A DNA stretch of 64,000 bases from Platycnemis pennipes (GCA_933228895.1 OW121854.1:59004609-59068608); one strand, 5' to 3'; shown: positions 33,610 to 45,289, numbered from the stretch's first letter. A program made the numbers and translations. Notes: generated from the sequence alone by a model not told the origin.

Positions 33610-33795
33610 ATCACCAGTCATTAATCCTAAGATCGGTTTGACGCGACTCTTCGCTCTATCCTATCATCGACTATTCTCTTCATATTAACATTATTCTTCT
33701 TTATCACATCTCTACGACTTGTTCCATAAGTTTTATCCAAAACTTTTCTTTTGCGATTCTTCCCATTCACTTTTATCTCGAAGACTGTAGCGAGG
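33610..33795 (-). mobile_element. LINE-A short fragment
   Basis: The minus strand matches the extreme 3' block of LINE-A: GTCATTAATCCTAAGATCGG, CTCTTCATATTAACATTATT and CGATTCTTCCCATTCACTTT as read on the plus strand, in the same order as at 5040. Confidence 0.65.
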
Positions 33796-33799
33796 GTAA

Positions 33800-35285
33800 A
33801 ATATAAGTATCGAATAAGTAATAGTGTGTATGTGAATACCAGCCCCGTAAAGTAACTAACGAAGTATCATTTATGATCATAAGTCTCTGAATAATTTACT
33901 AGCAATCATATATTTGCCATATTTTAATCGTTAGTAGTGTTTACAAATTAGAACGATGCTATCATTGACGACCGTGACTTTGGAATCTATTGTGTTTTGT
34001 ACTTGTATCAATGCGAATAGTCAAGAATAGAGGGAGGTAAAGAATGTATTGGAATGGAGTACGAGCAAGGATCTGGGAGTTGGTGCGAAAAATGAGAATA
34101 TTTGGGAGCTAGACTATCAATAGTTGATTAAAAAGGTTTATTTACAGGGGATGAGAGAAATTTTGTTTTTCGAGTCAAAACGATTTTTTCATGCGCTGAA
34201 CCTAATTCCTTTATCTGGTTCTACTGCGGTTTTATCCCTTAGCCTCGTAAAAAGATAATCGAATCGCTTCAGTAATGGGTGGTGGTGGTGGTTGTTCTTC
34301 TATAACCAAATCGGGGAAGACTGTGAGATGAAAATGCCATTAGGGACGGTGTTATGGGCAAAGACTGACATTTGCCTAGAAATAGACATTTTAGAGAACA
34401 AATTGCTTTGTTTCCTGCACCATTTATGCCCCTTGGAGGTGATACGTGCTCCATCGCCCGTTCTATTTCCCCATAGAGCTTTTAACTCCCCTCCGGTTGG
34501 CGCCCCGACTAGCATCCTTCCAGAATGTTCCCCACGGTTCTCGAATGCTATAGGGGGGGGACGAAACCTCGCGGCTTGGGTGTATTTTTGAGTCGCTATT
34601 GCAGTTCTTATGTCCCCACCCTCTCTCCAAAAGCCTACGTGACATAGTGTTGCTCTTTATACCGCTCAGAAACGTCTAGAATTTTGATGTAAGCCTTTTT
34701 TTTGTGTCTTCAAACATACTGATCCTCAGCCACCCGCTGTTGCCCTTGTGTTCCTTTGGGAGGGTCTGCAGTTGGAAAGAGGAAATATTTTTAACATAAA
34801 CTCACATTTTTTGTCAAAACGTGGGATCTAAGGAAAACCGACTGAGGGAGCTAGCTCGGTATCACGCTAGATTGGCAGCCCAATAGTTTTTCATTTGAAT
34901 TCCACCAGGGGCATGAATGTTGTATTTTTATTTAATATTTAGTGACCTAGCCAAAAACTGTCACGGTCGGTCTCCCATATTTATCCATTCCTAAACACGG
35001 GAGGGGTGGAATTTATGTATCTATTAATTGTGATTGAAGTTAATCCAACGAGAGAAACATAATTACAGGATGAACTCCAACAGATACATTAAAATATTTA
35101 CATCATATCATATTCACAGGTGACGTTAGATATATATATTAAGAACTCCTCCGTATTATACTAGGTTTGAACAGATTAACAAGATTAGATAGATTGATTG
35201 TCGTACCGGTAGATTAAGAATGTTATTTTTCCCGCGTACTATAAGAGGGAGGCGTACTGTAAGGGTGAAATATTGTTAGAGTAGT
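33800..35285. other. No gene recognised
   Basis: Mixed sequence. Frames at 34269-34645 on both strands overlap and lack motifs. Confidence 0.4.
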
Positions 35286-35289
35286 CTGT

Positions 35290-35505
35290 AGTGCATGATG
35301 CATGTAATAACAACCAATAATCCCTTTCTTATTTGTAGATACTACCATATAGCTGCATGTGACCCTATTATCTAGCATGTCTCAATGTGGTAGCCTAGTT
35401 GCATGTCAATAGTGCATGTTTGGTGATCTTCATCCCCTGCCACACATCCTCGTGGTGGCTCGCAGAGTATTACGTAGATGTGTTGATGTAGATATCAGTC
35501 AGGAC
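35290..35505 (+). repeat. Dispersed repeat family R3 (best copy)
   Basis: Ends with ATCCCCTGCCACACATCC, GTGGTGGCTCGCAGAGTATT and the tail ACGTAGATGTGTTGATGTAGA. The body is CATGTATAA/TGCATGT-rich. The tail of repeated GATGTA units suggests target-primed insertion of a SINE or a short LINE 3' end. Confidence 0.55.
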
Positions 35506-35509
35506 TGGC

Positions 35510-36585
35510 TGGAAAATTACAAGACAATACTTTAACTTTTTGGACACATTGGGAACTTTCTGCAGATGTTACATTACTTCTTTCCGAAAGTGCTTAAATA
35601 AATTTAGGTATTTACAATGGCTATAATAACATATGATATGATATTTCTATTTAATGGTGTATTTTTGCAATAGTTGCTCTTTACCTCCCTTATATAAAAT
35701 AACCTTTTTCGCCTCCCCGTAATAATTGGGACTTATTAAGTATGATTTACTAAATTAGCACTCAATGTAGCCTTTGTTAAGGACTTTCGACGATGACGGA
35801 AATGGTTGAAGGAACTTTGGAAAGTAATCATGTCAGCAGTAAGGCATGGACATACTAAATGGATGGAAATAATTGGATTGGATGGTCTCTGAACGCTACC
35901 AATACTTCCTTTTTCCAATAGGTTACCAAATATTAAGATATACTCCAACGCACGGCGTCTGAGTCATCTTCTGAAAACTGCCTAACGAAAAAGAGTTTCC
36001 TCATTGCTCATCATTTACGAGATGACTAGCCGCAATTAGGCAATTAAAAATCATTTACGTATTGCAGGGGTGGCAGTGAGTCAAAAGAAGCCGCCTATCA
36101 GCTTTTCTTTTGGGTGTTATTTGAGCCGAAGATTTTACGCATATTATGAAATTAAATCCAAATTTTAATATTTTTTCTGCTTAAATCTTAAAATCAATGA
36201 AATTATCATTTGATGGAAATTAAGTTGGTGGAAGATATACCTACTAATCATATACAATTTTTCAAAATCTCATCGTGCTCTGGTGTTTACATTTTCATAT
36301 GGCAATGAATTCTGTTTTGTTCGTCTCTCATGTATCACCTCAATAGCCTGCAAGCATTGGTATTTGGCAGGAAATAAATTAACGTCAGGCATATGATTAT
36401 GTCAATAAATTAAAAGTAATATTAGCTGCCAAATTTCTGGTCCTACTGTAAATCTAAATTATTAAAAGTAATTGAATTCACCTAAGAAGTAGTGTTTCCC
36501 CGAAAGGAGGGGCAAGTTCTTTTTGATCTTAAGAAAGAGATTTTGTAAAAGGCTTAAATTAGCTGAGTAGTAATTGTAGTCTTGG
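35510..36585. other. No gene recognised
   Basis: AT-rich, no supported feature. Confidence 0.4.
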
Positions 36586-36589
36586 AATT

Positions 36590-36735
36590 TTTGATACTCC
36601 AACGGCTAAAGTTATTTCGACCGGTATAGTCTACAATCTTAATCCTTCAACAAACAACATCTATGCCCTGGGCAGGGTTAGAACTCGCGAACTTTCAATT
36701 GCCAAGCCGTGGCGTGGCTACCATGGCTGGCGAAT
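36590..36735 (-). mobile_element. tRNA-derived SINE, family S2
   Basis: The minus strand head GCCAGCCATGGTAGCCACGC and B-box-like GAGTTCTAACCCTGCCC lie in the order seen at 46115-46282. The body landmark ATACTCCAACGGCTAAAG (plus strand) is shared with those copies. Confidence 0.6.
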
Positions 36736-36739
36736 TAGT

Positions 36740-37825
36740 TGGGGGTTAAGCTACAATGTAGATGTTGCCTCTCTCAATTCAACTGAAGCATTATCAAAGA
36801 GTATGAGGGAACTTTTATTCAAATTGATTGGCTGCAGCGGTTTTTCCATTTTTTGTTGTGGCACGTTAGGGTTCATATCAGCAGTTTGCAGAGGTTCGGT
36901 CATTGCCGGCAGATAGCCACGGAGGTGTTTGTGTCGGAACACGGAGAAATCAATCCATTAAACATTTTAACCGTGAAATCGTTCTTTAGAGAATCAATAG
37001 TTTTTTGAATCGTTTACTGTAGTATCAACCAAATCCTCGCATAAACTGTGTATGTTTTATCGGTCATCGCATTGGTAGGGTCAAAATTAATGCCCGGGAG
37101 TGAATGACCATCCTTTATAGTGTTTCCTTCCTCGCATGAACAAGCGAATATATTTTAGATGCGAAGGTCACGGGCCGAAATCGTAAATTGAAGCAAATAA
37201 ATCGAACCTAACTTAGATATTGGATTTGACATCGGCACCACAATTTCCCTTGTCCACCTTGGCCAATGAATAATGCAGCTTCAGATCATTTTTTAAGTTG
37301 CTAATAGATTTGAATTCGGGCCTAACGGTTCTTCGCGTGATATGTTGGACTGTTCGATGGATTCATTCATCGTGGTGAGCTCGCGTTGATGTAAATCAAA
37401 CTCGTTTCTCACCTTCCTTCTCAAATGACAATGTGCTCGCAGGAGGTTGTATTTTTGTAGATGAACTAGTGCCGATTAGTGAAAAAACTATCGAGGCCCC
37501 AGCACCCTGTTTGAGTAAACTGTAGCTGTCATTTGAATGATTGCCTCCAATGGACGCAAATGCCATTCACAATTCTCTGCGCAGTCTTTGGTAACTCCAA
37601 CGGTAATTTTGCTACAATGACCCTAGCATTGCTCAGTTTCTGTTACAGGTTTTGATAGATATTAATTAAAGTGAACCAATACGCTTCACGTATGTTTAGT
37701 ACCATTGTTATGATCGCCATAAGTCATGAAATGCTTGGATAGGTTTTACGTGGCTTTTCATTATCACCTGTCAATTGACCTCTTTATATTCAAATTATTT
37801 TATTTTTACATCCTTCATTAAATGT
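36740..37825. other. No gene recognised
   Basis: Includes a 63-codon minus frame at 36751-36942 without a known motif. Otherwise unremarkable. Confidence 0.4.
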
Positions 37826-37829
37826 TCGC

Positions 37830-38308
37830 CATATTTTATACTAGGCCTGCCTTAGGCATTCTTTGCATTATATATTCCCTCGACAAATATCTCCATCAAA
37901 CTATCATCTCTGAAGATACGGCCAATAGGCTTACCTCGTCCTTTATACAATTTTTGCTCTTCTTCAACTCTTCTAAGAACTTGTTTAAATATCCCTAGCC
38001 CAATCAATTTTATCTACATCATTCTTCTGCAACACCACATTTCCATTTCTTCCAATCTTATCCATTCAGTAACAGTTGTTTTACTTTGCCATTACTTTGC
38101 TGCCGTAAAGGAGCATTCTCCAGGTGTAAGTTATAACTGAATTTATCTTCTTGGACATATATACTTATTTACTTGGAAGAAGGTTGTATTTCCAGTCGTT
38201 AGAAAATTCGTTTGCTACTCGGTCGATCCATTTCATCTTCATCATCTTTCTTTAACACCACATTTCTAATGCTTCTAGTCTTTACTTTTCAGTGCTTTTT
38301 ATTGACCA
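37830..38308 (-). mobile_element. LINE-A degraded copy, interrupted by the Helitron
   Basis: In order on the plus strand: ACTAGGCCTGCCTTAGGCAT, ATCATCTCTGAAGATACGGC, CTTCTAAGAACTTGTT, ATCATTCTTCTGCAACACCA and GCTGCCGTAAAGGAGCAT match LINE-A positions seen at 5190-5460 and 63220-63490. A second partial pass near 38210-38300 points to an internal duplication. It stops where the Helitron begins at 38309, and TCACTGC-like LINE sequence resumes after 39443. Confidence 0.55.
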
Positions 38309-38534
38309 CAAGCTGACCCGGCCACGCGTTGCTGTGGCTCAATCTGGTTAAATGGAAAGCGCCCGTTTATAGTATGTTTAATTTCACAATTCTTATGGGT
38401 ATACAATATATCTCAGCTGATCGATTGTTTTTCAGCTGGACACGCATATTTGTATATAATTTTAACGTCTTTACATGTCGTCACAAAGTAGAATATTTCA
38501 GGCAAGCATTTATTTCATCCGCTAGTGTCAATCG

Positions 38535-38782
38535 AGGAATTACAGGTAATATTTGCCTGAAATGTCGTGCAAGCAATATTAATGCGTTCTCAAATGGTCT
38601 CAGGATTCAACGGAAATCTTGCAATGATCGATCCAGAGCCTCGAGCGATGCTTTGTGCACCATTGTGCATTCATCCCAAGCAATAAGTTGGCATTTCTGA
38701 AATATTTGTCCCATGCCGGTTGATTTGAATATGTTGCACGTGAGTGTTTCAATGAATTGCAAGTTCAATGGGATGCACATCC
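38535..38782 (-). pseudogene. Helitron Pif1-like helicase remnant
   Basis: The minus-strand frame reads TCNIFKSTGMGQIFQKCQ, then LIAWDECTMVHKASLEALD (Walker B DE in the helicase core). After an in-frame TGA at 38606-38608 it continues as HFRQILPVI, the degenerate form of the family's GDFRQ.LPVI motif. Helitron helicases unwind DNA during rolling-circle transposition. Walker A and the Rep nuclease are absent, so this is dead. Confidence 0.8.
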
Positions 38783-38894
38783 CGTCTCCAGTGTCGATTT
38801 TGTATTCTCGATATTGTACAAACCTTCAAGGAGTGAACAAAACAACTAACCAAATCTTCATGGAAATTGGATGAATATTGTGGTAATGCATGAA

Positions 38895-39300
38895 GTTATC
38901 AATATTGTATCGATACAGTATCGATATTGTAATGATACTTTATAAAACTTTGATAAAAAAACACCTAAATAATTTCACCTCAATTTTGTATCAACAATGT
39001 ATCGATGTATCCATATTTTATCGATATTATATCGATACAGTATCGCCATTGAATAATCGATTTTGTAGAAACCTTCGTGGAGCGTACTCAATAACTGTCC
39101 AAAGTTTCATGGCGATCCGATGAATAGTAATGCATAAAGGACAAACACATTATATACATTCGATACAGTATCGATATTGCAACGATATTTTCCTTTTAAA
39201 AAACTAAATAATTTAACCTCAATTTTGTATCAATAATGTATCAATTTATCGATACTTTAGCAATATTATATCGATAAAGTATCGATATTGAAATATCGAT
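38895..39300. repeat. TATCGATA-rich duplicated block in the Helitron
   Basis: ATCGATACAGTATCGATATT and related TATCGATA palindromes occur about a dozen times. A segment including CCAAAGTTTCATGGCGATCC and ATGCATAAAGGACA is present twice (about 39095-39150 and 39335-39390), giving a tandem duplication of about 245 bp. Confidence 0.75.
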
Positions 39301-39385
39301 TCCGTAGTCCTCTTTTCGGGAATGTACTCAACAACTTCCCAAAGTTTCATGGCGATCCGATGAATGGTGTAGTAATGCATAAAGG

Positions 39386-39388
<3 letters not shown>

Positions 39389-39417
<29 letters not shown>
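39389..39417. repeat. (CA)n microsatellite
   Basis: About 14 CA units in the 5' terminal region of the Helitron (minus strand), where these elements commonly carry a CA/GT run. Confidence 0.85.
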
Positions 39418-39420
<3 letters not shown>

Positions 39421-39444
39421 TTCATTTTTATATATATAGAAGAT

Positions 39445-39955
39445 GACTCACTGCTATATAGAAGCAAGTGTTTATGTTACTATTTTCTGTTTAATTTTAA
39501 ATTGACCTGTACCGGAATAACAAGATAAAGGATTCACTTTTAGTTTCCGAGGATAAGTTTCATACTGTTTATTAGTGTTTAGTATTTAGTATTAGTTTAA
39601 GTTTCATTCTGTTTATTAGCATTGCTGTTTAGGCAAGGAAGATTGGTGGAGGATATAACTGGGACGTAAAATGGCGTAGATTAAGGCAGGATAGTCTTTA
39701 ATATATATTCCGAATAAATGGTGAGAGATCCCTTGGAGGAATGTGGTTTGAAGGATAAAAAAGAAGAGAACTGATTGTTTCGGTTTGGCCTTTGGTAGAA
39801 CGTTGACATTTTGATCATGCCAGTATTGTGCTATCCTAGCAATCCAAATGCCGCTAGTTCGAATTCCTCATAGGAATTGGATGTTATGATCTTTTTAGAA
39901 TAAATTGAAGGGAGACAGTGCAAAACTAAGCCGTTAGAGAAACTTAAAACCTCAA
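39445..39955. other. Unannotated stretch with tRNA-like fragment
   Basis: No gene. A B-box-like TAGTTCGAATTCC near 39858 hints at a decayed tRNA-derived SINE head (39800-39885). Confidence 0.3.
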
Positions 39956-39959
39956 TCTA

Positions 39960-40250
39960 CCATAACTTATAAAAAATGGCATAGATGATGTTGGAGAATA
40001 GGAGTGCTATGTGCTAGAAGTGAGACAAAGGAGGAAATTCTTGCAACTGTAGAGAAGAAAGGATGTTGCTGGAAAAATTAATAGGTTACAATGTACTTGA
40101 GTTGAAGAAGTAATGAGTTAATTAGGGATAATGGAATTATAAAGGTAATTATAGAATAAAAATACCAAGAAAGCGAAGTTAAGTAAGAAGTGAAACAGAA
40201 AGTCCTTCATTGTAACCCACACTGACCAGTAGAAATTATCGTAGTGGATC
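39960..40250 (+). mobile_element. LINE-B 3' fragment
   Basis: RRKFLQL, KINRLQCT and VEEVMS-like pieces followed by the 3' landmark CACTGACCAGTAGAAATT near 40218. Same order as the copies at 3860 and 17790. Confidence 0.4.
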
Positions 40251-40254
40251 AGAC

Positions 40255-41340
40255 TGAATGAAGCTGACTCACCATTTCTAGGTTTGTGCACCTTTGGATT
40301 ACATACACAAGTCTAGCCAAACTATCACTTAACTGAACTACTCTTCGTTTCATATAATTGATTTTGATATTATTACGTATATCCTTCATCTCTAGCCATA
40401 TCTCGCCCGCTACCGTTCTCCGAATGGCCGCCCCAAATAAAAGTCATTCGTCCGGGACGAACCCCAAGCGTTGTCCTTTCGTGATTGGTAAAGGGGTTGA
40501 TTTCCATTTATAACGTATTATTTAGCCATTTTCCGACCAAAAAAGGCGAAGTCAGGCCGGCGCTGGGTCCCGCGGAAGTAGGGTGGGGAGGGTCGCCCAT
40601 CGCTCGCCACTATGTCGGGCCGAAATGAATATTTTATGAGTCGGCAGTGCGTGAAAATCGCGCAGCATCGATAGGATTTTAGAGGTGATAGGAATCTCTC
40701 CATCTTTCGCTTGAATTTTTACTTCCATAACCAGCGTGAATAACACCGGGGTACTCTCATCAGCACCCTTCAAATATTCGTGTAGCTTTCTGAGCTGTAA
40801 AACCTCGCCATATGTAGAGCTCATGCTTCTTCAAATTCTTGAGTAAAAGCCGGGTGGTTGTTTTAGGAACCTCCTAGTTGCCAATGAGGCACGTGATTGG
40901 AAATACTACTATGCCAGCCGTATACTATGAAAAGAAACTTTAAATCAACCAATCCAAGGTCGGCTTTAATGGAAATAATGCTAACCAAGTAATTATTCCC
41001 GCGGATTGAAGGAACTAAATCGATGTAAAAATATTACAATTTATTTCATATCAATGGCTAGATAGTTTATGCCGGCATGAAAGCAATCTTCTATCCATTC
41101 CATTTATAAACCAATGCATGGAAGATTATTGCATAATGATGTTAACCTAAACACAGGTCCGCCTTCTAGGTTACCTAAAGCTCCTTATATTTTGTATGTC
41201 TTTGTTTTGTATATAATATGAAGTAATAAACATTATTATCATTATTACATTATTAACTACCAAGCCATTTACCGACAGATTGAAGATATCTATCATTCTT
41301 CTTACAGTAAAGGATCTGAACAGCTGTGATTATATTTAAA
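40255..41340. other. No gene recognised
   Basis: AT-rich, with a CpG-containing patch at 40400-40620. The minus frame at 40552-40824 is open without a known motif. Confidence 0.4.
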
Positions 41341-41344
41341 AAAT

Positions 41345-41680
41345 GTCATCATCATTGGTCATCAATCCTCAGATTGGTTTGATGCAGCTCTCCACTGAGT
41401 CCTATCAGCTAATCTCTTCATATTAACGTATTTATTCCCTTTCACATCCTTCATAACCTGTTCCATATATCTCGCACGAGGCCTTCCTTTGCCATTCTTC
41501 CCTTCCACTTGTCCCTCGACGATTGTCTTCATCAGGCCATCATGTCTCATGATGTGGCCGATTAAGTTGTTCCGGGGGTATTCAGGTTTCTCAGGGTATT
41601 CAGAAGACTTCTCTTTTCTCTCTTCATAGGACTTTCTCGTTACTTACTCGGTCGATCCATTTAATCTTCAAAAAAACATG
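41345..41680 (-). mobile_element. LINE-A fragment
   Basis: The minus frame at 41362-41550 reads MRHDGLMKTIVEGQVEGK, then a KGRPRARYMEQVMKDV segment, and ends NQS, a conserved C-terminus of RTE-like ORFs. The 3' end has an ATGATGATGAC tail near 41345. An insertion of TTCAGG-type sequence near 41580 and truncation near 41680 show decay. Confidence 0.78.
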
Positions 41681-41864
41681 TGCACGAATTAATTGTTAGG
41701 TAGCCTTGGTAGTTACATATCGGCATAAAGGCTGTTAGCTAACCCAGTGCACAGCACGTTCATGCATGCCTTCTCATACTCTGTTTATTTGTTTTTGAAT
41801 TGCTATAATTTCAAAAAAAATATGGCTAATAATTTTCTTTGAGCATGATGATACTGAATTAGTG

Positions 41865-41945
41865 TAAGTTTGGTTACTATTTACCCTCATCCGCACCCCT
41901 TTCTGGTGGCTTGCGGGGTACTTTGTAAATGATAGTATTTCTAAT
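41865..41945 (+). repeat. R3 3'-end fragment
   Basis: CCCTCATCCGCACCCCTTTC followed by GGTGGCTTGCGGGGTACTTT, matching the R3 end. Confidence 0.45.
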
Positions 41946-42011
41946 CTATTATCAATGCAGTCTTCAAATCGGCGTATTTTCAACCCCTGATCATTCTATC
42001 CACAATATATC

Positions 42012-42092
42012 CTCAACTGGCCGTAGTAGCCAGGTCATCAGAGTGCCGGTATGTCACGGGCTCGATTGTCGATTCCGGGCAAGGATGTTTTA
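42012..42092 (+). repeat. tRNA-like SINE head
   Basis: GGCCGTAGTAGCCAGGTCAT recalls the S2 head and TCGATTCCGGGC recalls a decayed T-arm. The body is missing. Confidence 0.4.
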
Positions 42093-42224
42093 TTTGTCCT
42101 AAAATGAAGTTTAGAAGTATGTTATTTTAGACGGTGCAAAAGAGTATCGTATGCACAGAGTAGTATTTTTTGCATGCCTGCATGGTGGTAAGTGTAAACT
42201 TATTCGCTGTGATTGATATGCATT

Positions 42225-42300
42225 CCTGGTGATGGTTCACCACATGCCACATTCCATTGTGGTGGATTGCAAGGTAAATTGTGGGCGTAGATGAAAGAGG
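42225..42300 (+). repeat. R3 3'-end fragment
   Basis: ACATGCCACATTCCATTGTG then GTGGATTGCAAGGTA, with a GTAGATG tail near 42285. Confidence 0.4.
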
Positions 42301-42370
42301 GTCAGCAGCTGAAGCACTACAAAGCTTAAAATCTAAATTCCTTTTCCTCTTCGTCATCACTTACCGAGTA

Positions 42371-42690
42371 GGTATTCTACCCTAGATAACGACCTTCCGC
42401 TTTCTGACGTCCCTAAGTAACTGTTCCACCAACCCACCCTACCTTCTCCTAATTTCTGCCAGCATTCTTCGTCCTTCACCTAATATATTCCACATCTCTT
42501 CTTTCGTCCTCGTTTCCCTTCATTGCAACTGTCATTCCATGCCACTCCCACCTTATAGCTCCCACTCCCACCAAGCTTCCTGTATATTCTCGTCATCTTC
42601 GTAGTGTCCAAATCTCAGATCCATACCAATCCACAATCCATATCAACTTCTTCCCTAAACTTATGTGGGATAGGTGGCGCGAATCGGAAT
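42371..42690 (-). mobile_element. LINE-B fragment (minus strand)
   Basis: Reverse-complement translation gives MLAEIRRR near 42450 and RKRKVVI-like sequence near 42385, matching the EIRRR...(V/M)LK.VI order of LINE-B. Confidence 0.45.
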
Positions 42691-42739
42691 GGTAAAATTC
42701 CCGAAGTGATTCATTGTAAACTCTCCACAAATCTGGCTG

Positions 42740-43440
42740 GTTGGGTTATTTTTCCTCACCGTTCTTTGCCCTAAGAGTAATTAGTCACCGCTCGGCAATC
42801 CGTGGGATAATTGAAGTTGGGGAGACGGGAAAAGGAGCGAGGGAGGGGGAGGGGGGAGGGAAAGCAAGCCTTAGGAATGAATCAGTCCTGCCTCGTCCCC
42901 TAGCGAGAGAGGAGAAATTCCCGACAGTCTTCCGCTCGGTGCTGCCATTTGCCCGGGCAGCATGGGAGGATGGAGGCGTATTATCGACTTGCCTCTCTAT
43001 CTCGAGTTCGTATCGACAGTCTCGCGGTGATATGAAAAGTGAAATTGGCGTGCGGCCGTGGGAAATGGAAAAGGGCGTGCTACCCATTGGAAGCGATTGT
43101 CTACTACTCCTTCCCCTCCCTACTTCTCCCACCCCGTAATGTTCCACATTCTATCTCTTGGACCACTTCCTCCCCTTCGTGTTTAACCCCGGCGAACTCT
43201 CCTACACCCCCCTTCACTCTCGCAACTCTCCCACTCAACCCCCTCCATCCAAACCCGCTCGCTCCACCCTCAACACGAGCGACGCTTTCTCCCACCCGAG
43301 GCGTGAAATCGACGGAGTTTTATTTGTTATTTTCCGGCGCGATGTGTGATGATGATGTTTTCTTCGCTTCTCGCGGATTAGCCCGTTAAAGTACCTACTC
43401 TGCGTTGTGCTTGGCGGGGATAAAAAGTGAGTAGTCGGAG
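42740..43440. other. GC-rich island with CpG
   Basis: A G-rich block (42820-42860), a CpG block (42885-43060) and a C-rich block (43100-43300). All six frames tend to be open. Ends near GGGGATAAAAAGTGAGTAG (43417-43435), which contains a donor-like GTGAGT. Promoter-like by composition only. Confidence 0.4.
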
Positions 43441-43770
43441 GGAGGTTAAATTGACAGGGAGACGGTACAAAGGATTTTGGAAGGAGTTTTTCACGGGTGA
43501 TGGCATATTGAACTTCGCACTAGAGCAGATGTTGTTCAGTCAGTGTGCACGAACGAGGAAAATAATGAGAATATCCGGCGATCTGAAGTAAGATACATAA
43601 GTGTTTAAATTCGAGGATTTTGTGAGATTTGCATCTATGCTCTTCACTCCAATCCCTTTCGAGATAGGATCGTTTAAATAAAGTTTCCTCTTACGTCATT
43701 GACAAATAAAACCGGATAATTTTCAATGATATCTTCAAACTGGCCTAATAATGCGTATTTGTTTTCTGTT

Positions 43771-44040
43771 GATGCATCATCGTCAGGTGACAAATGGAGC
43801 TAAGTATCGTCAAAATATACTTGGTTTGGAGGGAGTAGGAGAGGGAAAGGGGGGGAGATGATTAGTAGGAAAAACGAGGGAGGAGGTGACTAGCAGGGGG
43901 ATGGTGTGGAAGGCGAGGAAGTGGTGGGTTTTTTCCAGGGTTAACTAACTTGTACAAGAACTAGCAATAACGAATTGATGGAACTTAGCTCCATTTGTCA
44001 CCTGACGATGATGTATCAGCATTGAAACCCGGGTCGAAGT
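43771..44040. mobile_element. Inverted-repeat element with hammerhead-like end
   Basis: GATGCATCATCGTCAGGTGA (from 43771) and its inverse at 43983-44017 agree at 34 of 35 positions. Between them lies a G-rich spacer. The right arm runs into CTGACGA-hairpin-GAAAC (44002-44028). Confidence 0.65.
44002..44028 (+). ncRNA. Hammerhead-ribozyme-like motif (canonical CUGANGA core)
   Basis: CTGACGA, a stem GATG...CATT (one wobble), then GAAAC and CCGGGTCGAAGT. The plus strand retains both invariant boxes. It lies at the right arm of the 43771-44040 inverted repeat. Confidence 0.55.
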
Positions 44041-44044
44041 AAAA

Positions 44045-44655
44045 ACTTTTATTTTGTGGACAATTGCACGTGTATTACTTCAGTAGAATGGAAATGTTTG
44101 TCATTGTTTTTGGAAACAGTGCGTTTCCTATTTTTTTTAAAGATATGTTTTTCATTTCTGATTTATCTACTACGGTTCCTTCTAGACAAGTAAAATTAGT
44201 GTATAAATTTTGGTTAAATATTTAGTGACGTGATTGTGCATTAAAAAATTACTCTCTTTCACATGGTAGTGATTTTTGGTTTGAGGTTTGAAAAATTGTT
44301 TCACCGTTGTGTCATTAAAGAGAGACGTTATAATGTATGAAATGAATGAAAAAATGATATCTTGTTGAAAAAAGTACCTTTGGCTAACCCCTTTTAAAAT
44401 CTAACCACAGAATAGAGTAGTATCAAAAATATATCCGAGGTGATTCATGTGCACTTTGGTTTGGATTTAAATGCACACTTGGTTTCCCTCAAAACTGATT
44501 CGGTAACTCTTAAATGAATGTTGGCTGGTATCGCGCAAATGTCCTCGTGCTCAGTTTTATTTATGTTCATTTTCTATTTTATATGCTCCAGAAGCATTAA
44601 GGGAAGGATTCAATTTAAAATTAGTATTTGGTAGTAAGCTGGATCAAGTTAAGCA
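44045..44655. other. No gene recognised
   Basis: AT-rich, no supported feature. Confidence 0.4.
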
Positions 44656-44659
44656 ATTT

Positions 44660-45090
44660 GGCTGAGTAATTTGTTTGTGTAAACGTGGTGTAGCAAAGCC
44701 TCGAGGCTTGAAGTAGGATTGCGTGGGCAAAAGAAGCGTTTACTCTTAGGCAAGAGCTCATGATAGAGTTGTTGAGTAGTGACATGGAGAAAATACCGGT
44801 GGATAGTATAATATGAAGCATGCATCTTATGGATTTTAAGGAAAGAAAAAAGAACTGGAATGTGAACATGGTGACGGATGGAGGAGGTGAGTGGAAAGGA
44901 GGATGAACGAGGAAGGTGGGGGGAGGAAAGGAAGTTGGTTAAGGAGCGAGTAATTTTTGAAGGAAATGGTTGAGGAAGAGTTGGTAAAACGGGGTAGAGG
45001 GAGGATGGTGAACGGTAGGTTAGTTAATTAAATTGGAGGTAGGGTCATGCGGGGCTGAAAAGGGGCAATCTGTGAAATGTGGAGATAGCT
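44660..45090 (+). mobile_element. LINE-B fragment
   Basis: IAWAKEAFTLRQELMIELLS near 44715 is the AKEAF..(R)(R/Q)EL segment also seen at 2975. A LRKEKK-like piece (44835), a KEVG/EIRRR-like purine-rich tract and a GAEKGQ-like end follow. Confidence 0.6.
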
Positions 45091-45119
45091 GGAAAAACTT
45101 ATTATGTATTTACGCGTAC

Positions 45120-45148
45120 CTTAACATGTAGATAACGAATAATAATAA
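45120..45148. repeat. (AAT)n microsatellite
   Basis: AATAATAATAATAATTT-type run near 45129-45144. Confidence 0.5.
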
Positions 45149-45289
45149 TAATTTTATATGTTCAGCTGTTTAATTTATTATATAAGAACGTCCTTTAGCT
45201 CTCTCATTACTATGTCCTCCCGGACATTTGTTATTCTTAGTTGACTTAATCACAGTCACCTGATTTTTCTCAAAAACTCTGGTCCCACA

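Larger units (their letters stand above)
38309..39443 (-). mobile_element. Short Helitron (rolling-circle transposon) with helicase remnant
   Basis: On the minus strand the element starts TCTTCTATATATATAAAAAT after a host A (39444) and ends with a GCCAC...GTGGC hairpin followed by CGGGTCAGCTTG before a host T (38308). A 5' TC, a 3' subterminal hairpin, a CTNG-type end and insertion between A and T are Helitron hallmarks. Inside is a decayed Pif1-type helicase (38535-38782). At 1.14 kb it lacks the Rep domain and most of the helicase and is an internal-deletion derivative. Confidence 0.82.

Noticed and set aside
36751..36942. 63-codon minus frame with Pro/Gln-rich sequence
   Set aside because: Short, without a motif, next to an S2 SINE; likely repeat-derived or chance.
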